NCBI RefSeq assembly: GCF_009176975.1
Contig: NZ_WEZG01000009.1
Coordinates: 62,001-126,000 of the forward strand
Direction of reading: 5' to 3'
From: Aureimonas psammosilenae
GTDB taxonomy: Bacteria; Pseudomonadota; Alphaproteobacteria; Rhizobiales; Rhizobiaceae
Length of the DNA stretch: 64,000 nt
Shown here: positions 18,451 through 27,612 of the stretch, piece by piece
Layout: the number at the start of each line of letters is the position of its first letter
How positions within the stretch are numbered: position 1 is the stretch's first letter
Made by a program: the position numbers and the translations under genes
The notes under the pieces: model-generated
Seen by the model: the letters and a program-made list of their open reading frames with translations, nothing else
What the model was told of the DNA's origin: nothing
The model's database searches: none

Positions 18451-20454
18451 ATGAACGACACCAGCATCTACAAGACGATATTTGGTCGTCTTACCTTCGA
18501 GTCCTTTCCCGTCCACGAGCCGATCCTGCTCGTCACCTTCATCGTGGTCGCGCTTTTCGGCCTCGCGATCGTCGCCGCCGTCTCCTACTTCCGCTTGTGG
18601 GGATGGTTGTGGCGGGACTGGCTGACGAGCGTCGATCACAAGAAGATCGGCATCATGTACATCATCCTCGGCATCGTGATGCTGCTGCGCGGCTTTTCCG
18701 ACGCCATCATGATGCGCATCCAGCAGGCCGTCGCCTTCGGCGCGAACGAGGGCTACCTGCCGTCCCACCATTATGATCAGATTTTCACCGCCCACGGCAC
18801 GATCATGATCTTCTTCGTCGCCATTCCGCTGGTGGTCGGCATCATCAACTTCGTGATGCCCTTGCAGCTCGGTGCACGCGACGTCGCATTTCCGTTTCTA
18901 AACAACCTGAGCTTCTGGCTGACGGTGGCGGGCGCCGTTCTCGTGATGATCTCGCTCTTCGTCGGCGAGTTCGCGCGCACCGGCTGGCTGAGCTACGCCC
19001 CGCTCGCCGAGCTCGACTACAGTCCCGACACCGGCGTCGACTATTACCTTTGGTCGCTGCTCATCGCGGGCGTCGGCACGACGCTCTCGGCCGTCAACAT
19101 GGTGGCCACCGTCATCAAGATGCGCGCTCCCGGCATGACCATGATGAAGATGCCGGTCTTCTGCTGGACGGCGCTCTGCTCGAACGTCCTGGCGATCGCC
19201 ATCTTCCCGGCACTGACCGTCGCCTTCTTTCTTCTCATGCTCGACCGCTATGCCGGAACCGCCTTCTTCACCAACCACGGCGGCGGCAACCCGATGATGT
19301 ACTGGAATCTCGTGTGGATCTGGGGCCACCCGGAAGTCTACGTCCTGGTTCTGCCGGTTTTCGGCATTTATTCGGAAATCACCTCCACCTTCACGGGGAA
19401 ACGCCTCTTCGGCTATTCGTCGATGGTCTACGCCACCGTCGTGATCACCATCCTGTCCTACATCGTCTGGCTGCATCATTTCTTCACGATGGGCTCTGGC
19501 GCCAGTGTGAATTCCTTCTTCGGCATCGCCACCATGGTGATCTCGATCCCGACGGGCGCGAAGATCTTCAACTGGCTTTTCACCATGTATCGCGGGCAGA
19601 TCCGCTACGAGCTGCCGATGATGTGGGTGGTCGCCTTCATGCTGACCTTCGTGGTCGGCGGCATGACGGGCGTGCTTCTGGCCGTGCCGCCCGCCGACTT
19701 CGTGCTCCACAACTCCCTCTTCCTCGTCGCACATTTCCACAACGTCATCATCGGCGGCGTGGTGTTCGGGCTGCTTGCCGGCATCAACTACTGGTTCCCG
19801 AAGGCCTTCGGCTTCCGCCTCGATCCTTGGTGGGGCAAGGTCGGCTTCTGGGGCTGGGTGATCGGCTACTGGATCGCCTGGACACCGATCTACATCGTCG
19901 GCCTGATGGGCGTGCCGCGCCGCGTGAACTACATCGCCGACCCCTCGCTCCAGCCTTGGTTCGTGGTGGCCGCGATCGGCGCCGTCATCATCCTCGTCGG
20001 CATCCTCGGCTTCGTGATGAGCATCGTCATGGGCATCGTGCGGCGCGAGGAACTGCGCGACGGCACCGGCGATCCGTGGGGCGGGCGCACGCTCGAATGG
20101 TCCACGTCCTCGCCGCCGCCAGCCTACAACTTCGCCTTCACCCCGGTCGTTCACGATCTCGATGCTTGGTACGACATGAAGAGCCGCGGTTACGCCCGGC
20201 CGCTCGAAGGCTATCGGCCGATCCACATGCCGCGCAACACGGGCGCCGGCGTCTGGATCTCCGTGCTCGCCCTGATGCTCGGCTTCGCCATGGTATGGTA
20301 CATCTGGTGGCTCGCCGCGCTCGCCTTCGTCGGCCTCTTCGCGGTCTCGATCGGCCATACCTTCAACTACAACCGTGACTTCTTCATCGAGCCGAACGAG
20401 GTCGAGCGCATCGAAGGCGAGCGCACCGCGCTGCTGGCGGCAGGAAAGGTCTGA
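18451..20454 (+). CDS. cyoB: Cytochrome bo-type ubiquinol oxidase subunit I
   Basis: The 667-aa catalytic subunit. It oxidises ubiquinol, reduces O2 to water and pumps protons. It has the full heme-copper oxidase signature: [16 protein letters not shown] (low-spin heme ligand), [20 protein letters not shown] (CuB histidine and cross-linked tyrosine, K-channel Glu), WLHHFFTMG (two CuB histidines) and HFHNVIIGG (high- and low-spin heme histidines). Length and the extra N- and C-terminal helices match E. coli CyoB. The stop at 20454 is one base before the cyoC start. Confidence 0.98.
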   Translation: MNDTSIYKTIFGRLTFESFPVHEPILLVTFIVVALFGLAIVAAVSYFRLWGWLWRDWLTSVDHKKIGIMYIILGIVMLLRGFSDAIMMRIQQAVAFGANEGYLPSHHYDQIFTAHGTIMIFFVAIPLVVGIINFVMPLQLGARDVAFPFLNNLSFWLTVAGAVLVMISLFVGEFARTGWLSYAPLAELDYSPDTGVDYYLWSLLIAGVGTTLSAVNMVATVIKMRAPGMTMMKMPVFCWTALCSNVLAIAIFPALTVAFFLLMLDRYAGTAFFTNHGGGNPMMYWNLVWIWGHPEVYVLVLPVFGIYSEITSTFTGKRLFGYSSMVYATVVITILSYIVWLHHFFTMGSGASVNSFFGIATMVISIPTGAKIFNWLFTMYRGQIRYELPMMWVVAFMLTFVVGGMTGVLLAVPPADFVLHNSLFLVAHFHNVIIGGVVFGLLAGINYWFPKAFGFRLDPWWGKVGFWGWVIGYWIAWTPIYIVGLMGVPRRVNYIADPSLQPWFVVAAIGAVIILVGILGFVMSIVMGIVRREELRDGTGDPWGGRTLEWSTSSPPPAYNFAFTPVVHDLDAWYDMKSRGYARPLEGYRPIHMPRNTGAGVWISVLALMLGFAMVWYIWWLAALAFVGLFAVSIGHTFNYNRDFFIEPNEVERIEGERTALLAAGKV

Positions 20455-20455
20455 C

Positions 20456-21097
20456 ATGTCGACGCTTGTTCACGAAGCCCCGGCGGCGATCGACGCGACC
20501 GCCTGGCACCTGGCGGAACAGGAAGATCACGACCACGGCGGCAACGGCGCCACCATGGTTGGCTTCTGGATCTACCTGATGAGCGACGCGCTGATCTTCG
20601 CCTCGCTTTTCGCCACCTTCGGCGTCCTGTCGAACAGCTACGCCGGCGGCCCGACCCCGAAGGAGATCTTCGATCTGCCGCTCGTGGCGTTCAACACCGC
20701 GCTGCTCCTTCTATCGTCCTTGACCTACGGCTTCGCGATGCTGGCCATGACCGAAGGGCGCTTGGGGGGCACAAGGGCGTGGCTCGTCGCCACCGCCCTT
20801 CTCGGCGCCGCCTTTCTCGGCGTCGAACTCTACGAGTTCTCCTCGCTCATCGCGGAAGGGGCGGGGCCGCAGCGCAGCGCTTTTCTGTCCGCTTTCTTCA
20901 CGCTGGTCGGCACCCACGGCGCGCATGTCGCCTTCGGCCTCATCTGGATCGCCGTGATGCTCGTCCAGCTCGCGCAGCGCGGACTGATCCTCGAGAACCG
21001 CCGCCGGCTCATGTGCCTGTCGATGTTCTGGCACTTCCTCGACATCATCTGGATCGGCGTCTTTTCCTTCGTCTACCTGTTCGGAATGGTTCGTTGA
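20456..21097 (+). CDS. cyoC: Cytochrome bo-type ubiquinol oxidase subunit III
   Basis: A 213-aa, five-helix membrane subunit. GFWIYLMSDALIFASLFATF opens the first helix, GTHGAHVAFGLIWI carries the conserved His pair, and WHFLDIIWIGVFSFVYLFG ends the protein, all standard for CyoC. It stabilises the oxidase core. The ATG at 20456 follows the cyoB stop by one base, and the next gene, cyoD, begins 3 nt after its own stop, so expression is tightly coupled. Confidence 0.96.
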   Translation: MSTLVHEAPAAIDATAWHLAEQEDHDHGGNGATMVGFWIYLMSDALIFASLFATFGVLSNSYAGGPTPKEIFDLPLVAFNTALLLLSSLTYGFAMLAMTEGRLGGTRAWLVATALLGAAFLGVELYEFSSLIAEGAGPQRSAFLSAFFTLVGTHGAHVAFGLIWIAVMLVQLAQRGLILENRRRLMCLSMFWHFLDIIWIGVFSFVYLFGMVR

Positions 21098-21099
21098 GC

Positions 21100-21483
21100 A
21101 TGACACAGGTCCATACCGATCCCGCCCTCCACGCGCATGGCGACACGCACGGCCACGGTTCGCGGCGCGGTTACCTCGTCGGCTTCGCCTTGTCCGTCCT
21201 CCTCACTGCCGTGCCCTTTGCCCTGGTGATGGGGGGCATGCCGCTCGGCCCCTGGTCGATCGCGCTCGCCATCTTCGGCCTCGGCCTGGTGCAGATCGTG
21301 GTCCATGCCACCTGCTTCCTGCATCTCGACAGCCGTTCGGAAGGCGGGTGGACGCTTCTCGCCTTTCTGTTCACCGCCGTTCTCGTCGCCATCACCATCG
21401 CCGGCTCGATCTGGATCATGTACCATCTCGACACCAACATGATGCCGATGGGGCCCGCCGGCTCGATGAGTGGGGCGATGTAG
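21100..21483 (+). CDS. cyoD: Cytochrome bo-type ubiquinol oxidase subunit IV
   Basis: A 127-aa protein with three transmembrane helices (about 24-44, 50-71, 85-106). It has the CyoD pattern GFALSVLLTAVPF then QIVVHATCFLHLDS. A His-rich N-terminus (HAHGDTHGHGS) could bind metal. It assists CuB assembly in subunit I in the family. It starts 3 nt after the cyoC stop. Confidence 0.95.
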   Translation: MTQVHTDPALHAHGDTHGHGSRRGYLVGFALSVLLTAVPFALVMGGMPLGPWSIALAIFGLGLVQIVVHATCFLHLDSRSEGGWTLLAFLFTAVLVAITIAGSIWIMYHLDTNMMPMGPAGSMSGAM

Positions 21484-21486
21484 GCC

Positions 21487-22191
21487 TTGAAGGGAAAGCG
21501 TGCGGCGCTGACGGTTCTGGGGCTTCTGGCCGGCGCCGCCTTTCTCGCCCTCGGCATCTGGCAGGTGGAACGGCGCGCCTGGAAGCTCGACCTGATCGAG
21601 CGTGTCGAAGCGCGCATCCATGGAGCCGCCGAACCGCCGCCGCCGCCGTCGCGATGGTCGGCCGTGAACGAGCGGGACGACGCTTATCGCCGTGTCCGCC
21701 TCGATGGCGAGTTCCTTCATCGCTGCCAAACGCCGGTTCAGGCGCTGACGGAGCGCGGCGCCGGCTTCTGGATCCTGACGCCGCTCCGCACGAGCGACGG
21801 CATCGTCTTCGTCAATCGCGGTTTTGTGCCTTCCGACCACCGCGATCCCGCAACGCGGCGGGAAGGGGATGTCGAGGGGCCGGTAAGCGTCACCGGCCTC
21901 CTGCGGATGAGCGAGCCGAAGGGCGGTTTCCTGCGCACCAACGATCCGGAAGCCGGCCGCTGGTATTCGCGCGATGTCGCGGCCATCGGCCATGCTTGCG
22001 CTCTCGAAGGGGGGGCGCCCTTCTTCGTCGACGCGGATGCGACTGCCAACCCCGGCGGACTGCCGGTCGGCGGGCTGACCGTGGTGGCCTTCCGCAACAA
22101 CCACCTCGTTTATGCCGTGACCTGGTTCGCGCTTGCGGCGATGTCCGTTGCCGGAACGGTTAGCGTTCTGCGCGCCAAGCGCAAAACCTGA
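21487..22191 (+). CDS. SURF1-family oxidase assembly protein
   Basis: A 234-aa protein with an N-terminal helix (about 7-27), a periplasmic domain and a C-terminal helix (about 205-225), the SURF1 topology. GIWQVERRAWKLDLIERVE and VNRGFVPSDHRDP are the conserved family stretches. SURF1 proteins assist heme insertion into subunit I of heme-copper oxidases. A TTG at 21487, 4 nt after the cyoD stop, is the only plausible start. Its place as fifth gene of the operon fits a dedicated assembly role. Confidence 0.92.
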   Translation: MKGKRAALTVLGLLAGAAFLALGIWQVERRAWKLDLIERVEARIHGAAEPPPPPSRWSAVNERDDAYRRVRLDGEFLHRCQTPVQALTERGAGFWILTPLRTSDGIVFVNRGFVPSDHRDPATRREGDVEGPVSVTGLLRMSEPKGGFLRTNDPEAGRWYSRDVAAIGHACALEGGAPFFVDADATANPGGLPVGGLTVVAFRNNHLVYAVTWFALAAMSVAGTVSVLRAKRKT

Positions 22192-22226
22192 CTGCGGCGA
22201 TGGCTCCCGCCTGTTATGACGAGGGC

Positions 22227-23534
22227 ATGGACACGCCGCTCCTTGCCCTGACGCGCCGACACGCGCCCCCTGCCGATGGTCCCTCGCCCGAAAGCACGAC
22301 GAGAGAAAACATGCGGCAGCTCAACCAATTGCGCTGGATTGCCGTCGCCGGGCAGTTCGGAACGATCCTTGTCGTCTATCAGGGTCTCGGCGTCGCCCTG
22401 CCCGTCGCCGCGATGGTGGCCGTCATCGCCATGCTCGCCCTTATCAACGTGGCGAGCATGGTCCTCGTCCGCCTTCCGAGCATCAGCAGCGCTGGAGTAC
22501 TTGCTGCCCTTCTAGTCGACGTTGGCGCGCTGACTGTCCAGCTGTATCTCAGCGGCGGCTCGGACAACCCGTTCATCTCGCTCTACGTGTTGCAGATCGT
22601 TCTGGGCGCGATCCTGCTCGACCTGCGATCGGCTTGGGTTTTGATGGGATGCGCCGGGCTATGTTTCGCCTTTCTGACCATGAACCATTTGCCACTCGTA
22701 TTTCCCTACGAGCTTATGCCCGAAGTGGCCGACCTGACGACGCTTGGCAACTGGCTGAGCTTTGCCCTAGTCGGCGTCCTCCTTCTCCTTTTCACGGCTC
22801 GCATCAGCCGCAACCTGCGCGCACGTGACGCTTATCTGGCCGATCTTCGCCAACATGCAGTGGAAGAGGACTACATCGTCCGCATGGGCCTTTTCGCGTC
22901 AGGCGCGGCGCACGAGTTGGGTACGCCCTTGGCGACCTTGTCCGTGATCCTCGGCGATTGGCGGCATATGCCCAAACTCAAGGACGACCTAGAACTTTCA
23001 GCTGAGATCGAGGAGATGCAGGAGGAGGTCGGACGTTGCAAGCGGATCGTCACCGACATCCTTCACGTCGCCGGCCAGCCGCGCGGCCAGGAACTGGCGA
23101 GCACGCCCGCTGACGGTTTTGTGGATGCAGTTGCGGCGGCTTGGTGCCAAATCCATCCGTCCGCTTCCCTTTCCGTACGCCGTGAAGGAACTGAAGGCGT
23201 CTCGATCGTCGCCGATCCCGCCCTTCGGCAGGCGATCTGGAATCTTCTCGACAATGCGTTCGAGGCCTCCACCGACGGCGTCAGTTTCTATATCCGGCGT
23301 GAGGAAGACAGGCTCGCTTTGTCTGTGCGAGATCGCGGCAAGGGGTTCGACCCTAAGCGACTGGAGAATTTCGGGAAGCCCTCTCCCTCCGACAAAGGAC
23401 CCGGCCATGGCGTCGGTCTGTTTCTCGTGTCCAACGTCATGCGACGTTTGGAAGGCGACGTGGCTGCCCGCAACCTGCCGGAAGGCGGTGCGGAGGTTAC
23501 CCTAACCTTACCACTCGCGGCCCATCAGAACTGA
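22227..23534 (+). CDS. regB: Redox sensor histidine kinase, RegB/PrrB/ActS family
   Basis: A 435-aa, six-helix membrane kinase. GGSDNPF at 110-116 is the heptapeptide implicated in ubiquinone sensing in RegB. The H-box is FASGAAHELGTPLATLSVI with the phospho-acceptor His229. Cys271 in GRCKRIV is probably the redox-active cysteine of the family, by its position after the H-box. An HATPase domain (NLLDNAFEAS, RDRGKGFDP, GHGVGLFLV) ends the protein. ATG 22227 is preferred to the in-frame codon at 22200. It lies 35 nt after surf1 and 11 nt before regA, so oxidase and regulator appear linked. Confidence 0.93.
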   Translation: MDTPLLALTRRHAPPADGPSPESTTRENMRQLNQLRWIAVAGQFGTILVVYQGLGVALPVAAMVAVIAMLALINVASMVLVRLPSISSAGVLAALLVDVGALTVQLYLSGGSDNPFISLYVLQIVLGAILLDLRSAWVLMGCAGLCFAFLTMNHLPLVFPYELMPEVADLTTLGNWLSFALVGVLLLLFTARISRNLRARDAYLADLRQHAVEEDYIVRMGLFASGAAHELGTPLATLSVILGDWRHMPKLKDDLELSAEIEEMQEEVGRCKRIVTDILHVAGQPRGQELASTPADGFVDAVAAAWCQIHPSASLSVRREGTEGVSIVADPALRQAIWNLLDNAFEASTDGVSFYIRREEDRLALSVRDRGKGFDPKRLENFGKPSPSDKGPGHGVGLFLVSNVMRRLEGDVAARNLPEGGAEVTLTLPLAAHQN

Positions 23535-23545
23535 AAGGCGCGGGA

Positions 23546-24082
23546 ATGATGGACCCAAAACGCTCTCTCGTAGTCATCGAGGACGATCCGAGATTTTCCG
23601 CAACGCTCAAGCGCTCTTTCGAGCGGCGGGGCTATAGCGTCCTTGCCGTGAAGAGCCTGGAAGAACTCACGGTCCTTTTCGACCGTGAGCCGATCGGCTA
23701 CGCGGTGGTGGACCTCAAACTCGGGGGGGCTTCGGGCCTCGCCTGCGTGCAAGCGCTCCATGCCCATGATCCCTCGACCCTCATCGTGGTGTTGACGGGC
23801 TTTGCTAGCATCGCGACGGCGGTGGAGGCGATCAAGCTTGGCGCGTGCCATTATCTGGTCAAACCGTCGAATACGGATGACATCGAAGCGGCGTTCGGCA
23901 AGGTCGAAGGCGATGCCGACGTGCCGATCAGCGAGCGAAAAACCTCCCTTAAAACTCTCGAATGGGAGCGAATCAATGAAGTTTTAGCCGAAACCGACTT
24001 CAACATCTCGGAAACCGCCCGGCGACTCGGAATGCACAGGCGGACGCTCGCTCGCAAGCTCGGGAAGCGTCATGTTGTTTGA
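23546..24082 (+). CDS. regA: Redox response regulator, RegA/PrrA/ActR family
   Basis: A 178-aa response regulator. The receiver domain has the acidic pair Asp13/Asp14, phospho-acceptor Asp56 (YAVVDLKLG), Thr in VLTGFAS and Lys in YLVKPS. The C-terminal Fis-type helix-turn-helix reads NISETARRLGMHRRTLARKL, almost the invariant RegA DNA-reading sequence. RegA controls respiration, photosynthesis and nitrogen fixation genes in alphaproteobacteria; here it probably controls the upstream cyo operon. ATG at 23546 or 23549. Confidence 0.94.
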   Translation: MMDPKRSLVVIEDDPRFSATLKRSFERRGYSVLAVKSLEELTVLFDREPIGYAVVDLKLGGASGLACVQALHAHDPSTLIVVLTGFASIATAVEAIKLGACHYLVKPSNTDDIEAAFGKVEGDADVPISERKTSLKTLEWERINEVLAETDFNISETARRLGMHRRTLARKLGKRHVV

Positions 24083-24443
24083 TTATGCGTTCTTTGGATG
24101 GGTTTCCGAGTAGCAGGCTTGCAATCGTCTAGTTCTTATATTCAGTTTTGCACGATGAACTCGTGCGACGCGAGTTCAATTTTTTGCCGCCCTTAGCAGG
24201 TTGAAACGGCACCTCAGGCTCGACGGTAGAACCGCACGCCGAAAAGAAGCCGGCGCCACATCCTCGAAACGCTGATCCGCCAGACGATTTACGACGTCTT
24301 CGAAGCGCGCTTTGAGCGCAGACTTTGTTTGGGTGGATCATCGTCGTCACCATGCCCAATCGGTATCGAAACGTCAGCCCCATGTCAGCTTTCGAGATAA
24401 TGCAAGCCTATCTCGGACGACCGCAATGGGCGCGCAGTTGCCG
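24083..24443. other. Intergenic, no clear gene
   Basis: About 360 nt between regA and the convergent XRE gene. One 84-aa minus-strand ORF (24129-24383) has a basic, Ser/Cys-rich translation with no recognisable domain. No terminator hairpin is obvious after regA. Confidence 0.4.
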
Positions 24444-24704
24444 TTAACGCCGCTTCCGTCCGCTCTTCAGCGGTAGTGGTTCAATCTCATGAGCTGCTGG
24501 CGGCGCAAAAAAGTCAGCGATGTCGACGGCCATCGCCTTCGCAAGCCGGTCGAGGATCTCGATTGTTGGATTAAATGTCTGGCGCTCGATACCACTAACG
24601 TAGCCGCGGTCGACGCTAGCATCCACCGCCAGACTTTCCTGCGAAAGCCCGCGTTCGACTCTCAACCGGCGTAGGTGCCATGCCACGCGGGCGCGTCCAT
24701 TCAT
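24444..24704 (-). CDS. XRE-family HTH regulator
   Basis: An 86-aa lambda-repressor-like DNA-binding protein. The helix-turn-helix spans about 10-66: LRRLRVERGLSQESLAVDAS, then DRGYVSGIERQTFNPTIEIL. A basic tail (SGRKRR) follows. It diverges from the RNase J-like gene, whose preferred start at 24820 leaves about 115 nt for a shared control region. It may therefore regulate that gene and the run of genes to 31.2 kb. Confidence 0.9.
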   Translation of the reverse strand: MNGRARVAWHLRRLRVERGLSQESLAVDASVDRGYVSGIERQTFNPTIEILDRLAKAMAVDIADFFAPPAAHEIEPLPLKSGRKRR

Positions 24705-24819
24705 GACGATGACGCACCAGCTTGCCGCCGATCAAACCATCGAATATCTTCGACATGTTAGCGTCGTGCCGTTCCCCCAAACGGTTTTCCCGTCCTATTT
24801 TGTCGAGTGCCCTGTACGT

Positions 24820-26082
24820 ATGTATATCCGCATTCACCGAGGCACGCGGGAGATCGGCGGGACGTGCGTTGAGGTCAGAGCAGCGAACGGCTCGCGGCTG
24901 CTGCTCGATCTAGGCCTTCCACTGGATGGCGATCCGGACGACGTTGCTGCCCATCCGGCGATTGACGGTCTAAGGGGCGGAGGCGATCTTCTCGGACTCG
25001 TCCTCAGCCACGGCCATCTCGATCATTGGGGGCTGGCGCATCTCGCCGGCCCCGATCTGCCGATCGCTCTCGGTGCCGCAACACACCGCATCCTTCAGGC
25101 AGCTGCACCGTTCGTGCCGAAGTCTTGGGTGCCGGTAAAGGCCGTAGAGTTCTCCTCCGGCGTTCCGTTAGAGTTCGGTCCGTTTCGCGTCACGCCGCAA
25201 TTGGTCGACCATTCTGGATACGATGCCTACGCGATCTTGGTGGAGGCCGACGGCCAGCGGCTCTTCTACTCCGGTGACCTGCGTGCCCATGGCCGTAAGG
25301 CCGCTCTCTTCGACCGGATGATCGCCAAGCCGCCGGTCAACATCGACGTCATGCTGATGGAAGGCTCGACGCTCGGCCGACTGGACCCGAACAAGCGCTT
25401 TCCAACGGAAACGGAGGTGGAAGCCGATTTCGTCGAGGCATTTCGCAATACGGCCGGCATGGTGCTGGTTGCGGCCTCCGCACAGAACATCGACCGAATG
25501 GTCTCGATCTACCGAGCAGCCAAACGCACGGGCCGGACCCTCGTCATCGACCTCTATGCCGCCGAGATTCTGAGAGCGACCGGCAACGCCAATATTCCGC
25601 AATCGGACTGGCCGAACGTCGCCCTCTATGTGCCGCAGTACCAGCGCGTGCGCATCAAGCAGACCGAACGCTTCGATCTTCTAGAACGGCATAAGGCGAA
25701 CCGTATCTTCGGCGAGGATCTGAAGACACTCGGTTCGAAAGCGGCGTTTCTGTTTCGCCCTGCGATGCTGCGCGATCTTGATCGCGCCGACTGCCTGAGC
25801 GGCGCTGCCTGCATCTGGTCGCAGTGGGATGGGTATCTGACGCAGCCTCGCGGCGAGGCGTTGAAAGCAGAATTGGTTCAGCGCGCCATTCCGCTGCTCT
25901 CGATCCACACCTCAGGTCATGCCTCAATCGGTGACCTGCAACGCCTCGCTGCCGCCATCGCGCCGAAGGTTCTCGTGCCGGTTCATACCTTCCAGCCCAA
26001 ACGGTTTCCCGAGCTCTTCGCCAATGTTCGCCTCCGCCAGGACGGTGAATGGTGGTCGGTCGGGGAAGGACTCGCCGCATGA
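24820..26082 (+). CDS. RNase J-like MBL-fold metallo-hydrolase
   Basis: A 420-aa metallo-beta-lactamase-fold protein. SHGHLDHWGL (His64, His66, Asp68, His69) is the zinc-binding HxHxDH motif; VDHSGYDAYAIL, YSGDLRAHGR, IHTSGHAS and VPVHTFQP supply the remaining ligands in the order seen in RNase J/beta-CASP proteins. It lacks the C-terminal domain of true RNase J (about 550 aa), so a separate nuclease or hydrolase role is likely. ATG 24820 begins the conserved IHRGTREIGGTCVEV; the upstream ATG at 24703 would overlap the divergent XRE gene. The stop overlaps a small ORF (ATGA). Confidence 0.83.
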   Translation: MYIRIHRGTREIGGTCVEVRAANGSRLLLDLGLPLDGDPDDVAAHPAIDGLRGGGDLLGLVLSHGHLDHWGLAHLAGPDLPIALGAATHRILQAAAPFVPKSWVPVKAVEFSSGVPLEFGPFRVTPQLVDHSGYDAYAILVEADGQRLFYSGDLRAHGRKAALFDRMIAKPPVNIDVMLMEGSTLGRLDPNKRFPTETEVEADFVEAFRNTAGMVLVAASAQNIDRMVSIYRAAKRTGRTLVIDLYAAEILRATGNANIPQSDWPNVALYVPQYQRVRIKQTERFDLLERHKANRIFGEDLKTLGSKAAFLFRPAMLRDLDRADCLSGAACIWSQWDGYLTQPRGEALKAELVQRAIPLLSIHTSGHASIGDLQRLAAAIAPKVLVPVHTFQPKRFPELFANVRLRQDGEWWSVGEGLAA

Positions 26083-26246
26083 GAAGGGCCGGCGTCGCTC
26101 TCACGACGATCTCCACCGAACTCGCTGCCCGTCTGCGAACCAACGTGTCCGTCTACGGAGACCAACTTCGGTCATTCGGACAATCAACCTGTACTGGCTG
26201 GCATCAATCCGTCCTTCTCTCATTCCGCCCTGAGATCCGTTCGTGA
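26079..26246 (+). CDS. Doubtful 55-aa ORF between coupled genes
   Basis: The ATG overlaps the MBL-gene stop (ATGA) and the stop overlaps the next GTG by 4 nt. This geometry suggests a translated link, but the sequence (MRRAGVALTTISTELAARLR at the start) has no recognised domain. It may only bridge translation to the gene at 26243. Confidence 0.3.
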   Translation: MRRAGVALTTISTELAARLRTNVSVYGDQLRSFGQSTCTGWHQSVLLSFRPEIRS

Positions 26247-27451
26247 CAGCTCCATCCCCATCTACGTTGGTACCGGTCGCCGGCCGCGGCTTCTCGCTGG
26301 AATTTACGGAGGAGCTGCGCCGTCTGGCTCACGCGCCGGACGGTCTTTGGCTGCGCGACATTCTCCTGCATCCCGATCTCGTCCTGGCCGTGCGGCGGGA
26401 TGCACTGGCGGTCTATCATCGTGGCGCCTCGATCTTTCTAGCCGAGTTCGCGAATGGCCGCATCGCACCGAAGACTCACGTGAAGTATCTGCAGCGCTCC
26501 GCTCAGGCCTATGCCGCGCTCAATGACGACGGCACGTTCTCGCTCGATCCCATCAAGGCGATCTGGACGCGCTACGAGGGCACGCAAACGCTTGCCGACA
26601 TGCTCCGGGCCGCTGCCAGTCTGGCGGGGCCAGAAAAGATCGGTCTTCATGCCTTGCTGAAGAACAGCCCGCATGTCGTCAACACTGAAATCGTTCTAGA
26701 AGGCGAGTCGGTAAAGGAGCCATCAGCAGCCGCGGCTTCGCCAGCATCTCGCTCGGTGCCCGCCGTTATTCCTCCGCAACCGAGCGGATGGAATGATCCG
26801 GCCGAAAAGCGGGCTGAGATCAGCGCAGCCATTGAGGTCGCCGACAGTGAGGCCACCGTTCCATCGACGGCAATGGATACGGAGGTGAGCGAATACAACG
26901 GCCTCTCGCCCGAAGCGTCATCGTCAGCTTCGTCGGGGACACCGTCCTCGCCGCCGCGGCTGGACCGTCTCGACGTCGCGACGCTGGAAGAGCGGGATGG
27001 TGCCATCCAGTTGGTGTTTCACGAAGCGAAGCACTTCGCCAACAAGGAGCTGCGTGCCGCTTCCAACAAGACCCCGCCGGTTCTCGAACAGATTGAGCGC
27101 TACGAGGCGACGCTGCGCCGTCACGAGAAGCGGCTTCTCACCGAGTATGGCGCCGTTTGCCGCGCACTGGTTGAGCTTGCCATGCTTCGTCATGAGGTCC
27201 AGCAGGACGGTATCAACGATCTCGCGTCTGCCACTCCACCGCCGCTTGATCCGCTGGTTCAACGGGTTGCCGAGGGCGAGGCGCTCACCCTCGATCTGCT
27301 GCCACGGCTGGTTATTTTCGGTTTCGACGAAGACCAAAAGTCCGGTGCGGTCTGGAAGCGGCATCGCGATCGACTGGAAGCCGCCCTTGGATCTCGTCGG
27401 CTCTACGCCGTCGGCAACACGCGGACCAAGACAAGTGCGGCATTCCGGTAA
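26243..27451 (+). CDS. Predicted PD-(D/E)XK-type protein with disordered insert
   Basis: A 402-aa protein not matched to a named family. The N-terminal half (1-155) is helical and ends HVVNTEIVLE with Glu149. Residues 157-240 are Ser/Pro/Ala-rich and probably disordered. The C-terminal half begins RLDRLDVATLE (Asp244), then VFHEAKHFANKELRA (Glu261, Lys263), then PPVLEQIERYEATL. The order E...D...ExK is the PD-(D/E)XK nuclease core, with the linker inserted between the first Glu and Asp. Nuclease activity is an inference. It starts at a GTG and lies in a tight run after the MBL gene. What it acts on is unknown. Confidence 0.6.
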   Translation: MTAPSPSTLVPVAGRGFSLEFTEELRRLAHAPDGLWLRDILLHPDLVLAVRRDALAVYHRGASIFLAEFANGRIAPKTHVKYLQRSAQAYAALNDDGTFSLDPIKAIWTRYEGTQTLADMLRAAASLAGPEKIGLHALLKNSPHVVNTEIVLEGESVKEPSAAAASPASRSVPAVIPPQPSGWNDPAEKRAEISAAIEVADSEATVPSTAMDTEVSEYNGLSPEASSSASSGTPSSPPRLDRLDVATLEERDGAIQLVFHEAKHFANKELRAASNKTPPVLEQIERYEATLRRHEKRLLTEYGAVCRALVELAMLRHEVQQDGINDLASATPPPLDPLVQRVAEGEALTLDLLPRLVIFGFDEDQKSGAVWKRHRDRLEAALGSRRLYAVGNTRTKTSAAFR

Positions 27452-27612
27452 CACCGCTCTGTCGATCTCCGCACGGGTGTAAATTCAAACGGACCTCGTT
27501 TGAATACCTCATCGGACCGAACGGAACGGCGGCGCAAACGGCGACCAAAGATCCTCTCCGGTTCGAAGGCCACGCTTAGTCCTGCCGTCCCGTTCGAGAT
27601 TTGACGCTCCCC

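Noticed and set aside
18898-20457. 519-aa minus-strand and 442-aa plus-strand alternative ORFs inside cyoB
   Set aside because: Both are shadows of a fully conserved cyoB frame; their translations are His/Arg/Asp-rich without motifs.
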